Below, piece by piece: positions 62,772 to 64,000 of a stretch of DNA of 64,000 bases. The notes below the pieces were generated by a model that was given only the letters and a program-made list of their open reading frames with translations, was not told where the DNA came from and searched no databases. Each line of letters starts with the position of its first letter. Positions within the stretch are counted from its first letter, which is position 1. The stretch comes from Myxococcales bacterium (lineage in GTDB: Bacteria; Myxococcota; Myxococcia; Myxococcales; JAKAPL01): NCBI GenBank assembly GCA_021783235.1, contig JAJXUD010000006.1, positions 1-64,000 on the forward strand, given 5' to 3'. Both the position numbers and the translations under genes were made by a program.

Positions 62772-63122
62772 TTGGAGGCCGCCATCGTCAAGCGCCTTGC
62801 CCTCGCCGCGCTCGTGGCCCTCGCCGCGGGATGCGCGGTGACGACCTATGATGGTCTCGCCGCGGACGAGCGCCGCTCCTACCGATCGTGCATCGACGAC
62901 TGCTCCTCCGAGGCCGCCGGCGCCCGCACGGCCGCCGCCGACGACGAGGAGGCCCGACAGATGGCGGGCTGGGAGCTCGCCGCCTGCCGATCCGACTGCC
63001 GCACCGAGTACCGCCCCGGGCGCGTCCGCGGCGGGGACGGAGAATCGAAGGTGGACACGGGGGCCAGCCACCCGACCGGCGCCGTCGTCGACCATCCCGC
63101 GACCCCGCCGTCCCCCGATTGA
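62772..63122 (+). CDS. Small Cys-containing lipoprotein
   Basis: The product is 116 residues if started at the TTG at 62772. VKRLALAALVALAAGC has a lipobox (LAAGC). The mature part holds YRSCIDDCSSEA and ACRSDCRTEY, two CxxxC pairs about 30 residues apart, suggestive of disulfides as in a helical hairpin. A GGAGG at 62774-62778 lies five bases before an ATC (62784), so a rare AUC start giving a shorter signal peptide is possible. The function is unknown. Confidence 0.65.
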   Translation: MEAAIVKRLALAALVALAAGCAVTTYDGLAADERRSYRSCIDDCSSEAAGARTAAADDEEARQMAGWELAACRSDCRTEYRPGRVRGGDGESKVDTGASHPTGAVVDHPATPPSPD

Positions 63123-63174
63123 GCCACGGGCCGCGGCCGCGGCGCCGGCCGCTCCTTTCACGGAGGAAGCGCAC

Positions 63175-63618
63175 ATGTCCAAGCCCGCAGGAGAGTTTCA
63201 GATCGGCCTCGAACGGCTCGACGCCTACGAGTTCGAAGTCCAGTTCGACAAGCCGCAGTACGAGCGAATCCTCCTCGACGAGCCGGCCCCGCTCGGCAGG
63301 GACCAGGCGCCGAACGCGTCCCGGATCCTCGCGGCGGCCGTGGGCAACTGCCTCTCCGCGAGCCTCCTCTTCTGCTTGAAGAAGGCCGGCGTCGAGGCCG
63401 GCGGTTTGCGCACCGACGTCCAGGTTCAGCTCGTGCGCAACGAGAACAACCGCCTCCGCATCGGGTCCGTCGACGTCACTCTGCACCCCTCGGTCCCGGA
63501 CGGCGCCGCGCTCGCCGGCTGCCTGTCCACCTTCGAGGATTTCTGCGTCGTGACCCAGAGCGTGCGCGCGGGGCTGGAGGTCCGCGTCAAGGTCGAGCCC
63601 GAGCCCGAGAAGGGCTGA
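63175..63618 (+). CDS. OsmC-family peroxiredoxin-like protein
   Basis: The product is 147 residues, with CGGAGGAAG upstream. The OsmC fold is shown by LERLDAYEFEVQFDKP, the Cys in AAAVGNCLSASLLFCLKKAG, VTLHPSV and the second Cys in FEDFCVVTQSVRAGLEV. OsmC-type proteins reduce organic hydroperoxides with two Cys and an Arg; the pattern here is closer to OsmC-like members than to Ohr. Its 3' end overlaps the convergent ATPase gene by 32 bp. Confidence 0.85.
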   Translation: MSKPAGEFQIGLERLDAYEFEVQFDKPQYERILLDEPAPLGRDQAPNASRILAAAVGNCLSASLLFCLKKAGVEAGGLRTDVQVQLVRNENNRLRIGSVDVTLHPSVPDGAALAGCLSTFEDFCVVTQSVRAGLEVRVKVEPEPEKG

Positions 63619-64000
63619 GCGGCGCCCCCTCCTGCTCCTGCCGAACGCCGACGGCGGGCGGCGAGGTGTGAGGCTGCAGGAGCTCGACGATCTGGACTTT
63701 GAGACCGTCAAGTCCAATCGCGAAGAGGGCCACCGCGCCCGCGAGCCCGAGGATCGCCCCGCCGGGGAGCGGTGCCATGAGCCAGCCTCGCCAGGCGAGG
63801 AGCGAGGCGGCGAGGAGCCCTCCCGCGGAGCTCGCGGCCAGCGCGAGGCTCGGCCGCGCGCCCCACAGCCGGCGGCGGCTTCGGACCAGGTAGACAGTGG
63901 CCTGACCGGTGTAGACGAGCATCAGGAAGACGAACGTCTGCTGCTCCTTCAGGCCCGCGAGCCGATCCCGCGCGAAGAGGAGCGCCGCCACCCCGAAACC
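63587..64000 (-). CDS. C-terminal end of a P-type cation ATPase (partial)
   Basis: The frame is open to the window edge, giving 137 residues. GVAALLFARDRLAGLKEQQTFVFLMLVYTGQATVYLVRSRRRLWG resembles the last TM helices of P2/P3-type ATPases, where a conserved LVYSGQATVYLVR-like stretch occurs. Two more TM helices follow (LALAASSAGGLLAASLLAW, ILGLAGAVALFAIGL) and a charged tail. The catalytic domains lie outside the window. It could be a Mg, Ca or H pump. Confidence 0.7.
   Translation of the reverse strand, partial: GFGVAALLFARDRLAGLKEQQTFVFLMLVYTGQATVYLVRSRRRLWGARPSLALAASSAGGLLAASLLAWRGWLMAPLPGGAILGLAGAVALFAIGLDGLKVQIVELLQPHTSPPAVGVRQEQEGAPLSPSRARARP

Overview
The window is GC-rich bacterial chromosome. 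Gene order (DUF177-rpmF-plsX-fabHDG-acpP-fabF, rpiB-glyA-ribD-ribE-ribBA-ribH-nusB), a chemosensory operon carrying a HEAT-repeat protein, an M17-N-like gene after nusB, and lipoproteins with Asp/Gly/Ala-rich linkers suggest a Myxococcota/Anaeromyxobacter-like member of the former Deltaproteobacteria. This is inference from synteny; no 16S rRNA is present. Genes are packed tightly: many neighbours share a 4-bp GTGA or ATGA start/stop overlap, and three convergent pairs overlap at their 3' ends.

Layout. 1-1.93 kb is a mobile-element graveyard: an IS21-like end with 23-bp repeats, the 3' end of a group II intron (maturase tail, domains V and VI), an 85-bp higher-order satellite with an orientation switch at a perfect palindrome, and a headless IS91 transposase. 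1.96-11.06 kb holds a secreted alpha/beta-hydrolase lipoprotein, tRNA-Asp(GTC), a RelB/RelE-type toxin-antitoxin pair, msrA, a beta-propeller protein, a SAM hydrolase family gene, a 1154-residue surface lipoprotein with a strong terminator, a 21-bp tandem array and a KGG-repeat stress protein. 11.1-18.2 kb (minus strand) is a receptor-less chemosensory operon cheY-cheA-cheW-cheW-HEAT-cheR-cheB. 18.2-32.9 kb (minus strand) is a housekeeping block: fatty-acid synthesis, ribosomal protein L32, rpiB, glyA, riboflavin synthesis and nusB, interrupted by an antiparallel class III cyclase gene.

33.2-39.7 kb is a CusCBA-type heavy-metal efflux operon preceded by a small Cys-rich secreted protein; it converges on gltB. 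hsp20-lon follows, divergent from gltB. 47-53.2 kb looks like a sigma-54 nitrite/NO-response module: an NtrC-type activator with an N-terminal Cys cluster, a cupin, a hemerythrin, DUF2249, an unusual DUF1858/12-TM NnrS-like/DUF1858/MIP18 fusion, UspA and a short copper nitrite reductase. A near-perfect sigma-54 promoter precedes uspA-nirK, and related TTTCA-N3-TGAAA dyads lie both there and at the activator gene start. This module is the best candidate here for an undescribed system.

53.2-64 kb carries envelope genes: a lipoprotein, a PilZ protein, a stand-alone 5'-nucleotidase C-domain protein, a TonB-dependent receptor, an outer-membrane barrel, a prohibitin-like lipoprotein, a very large AsmA/TamB-like protein, a small Cys-containing lipoprotein, OsmC, and the C-terminal end of a P-type ATPase that runs off the window.
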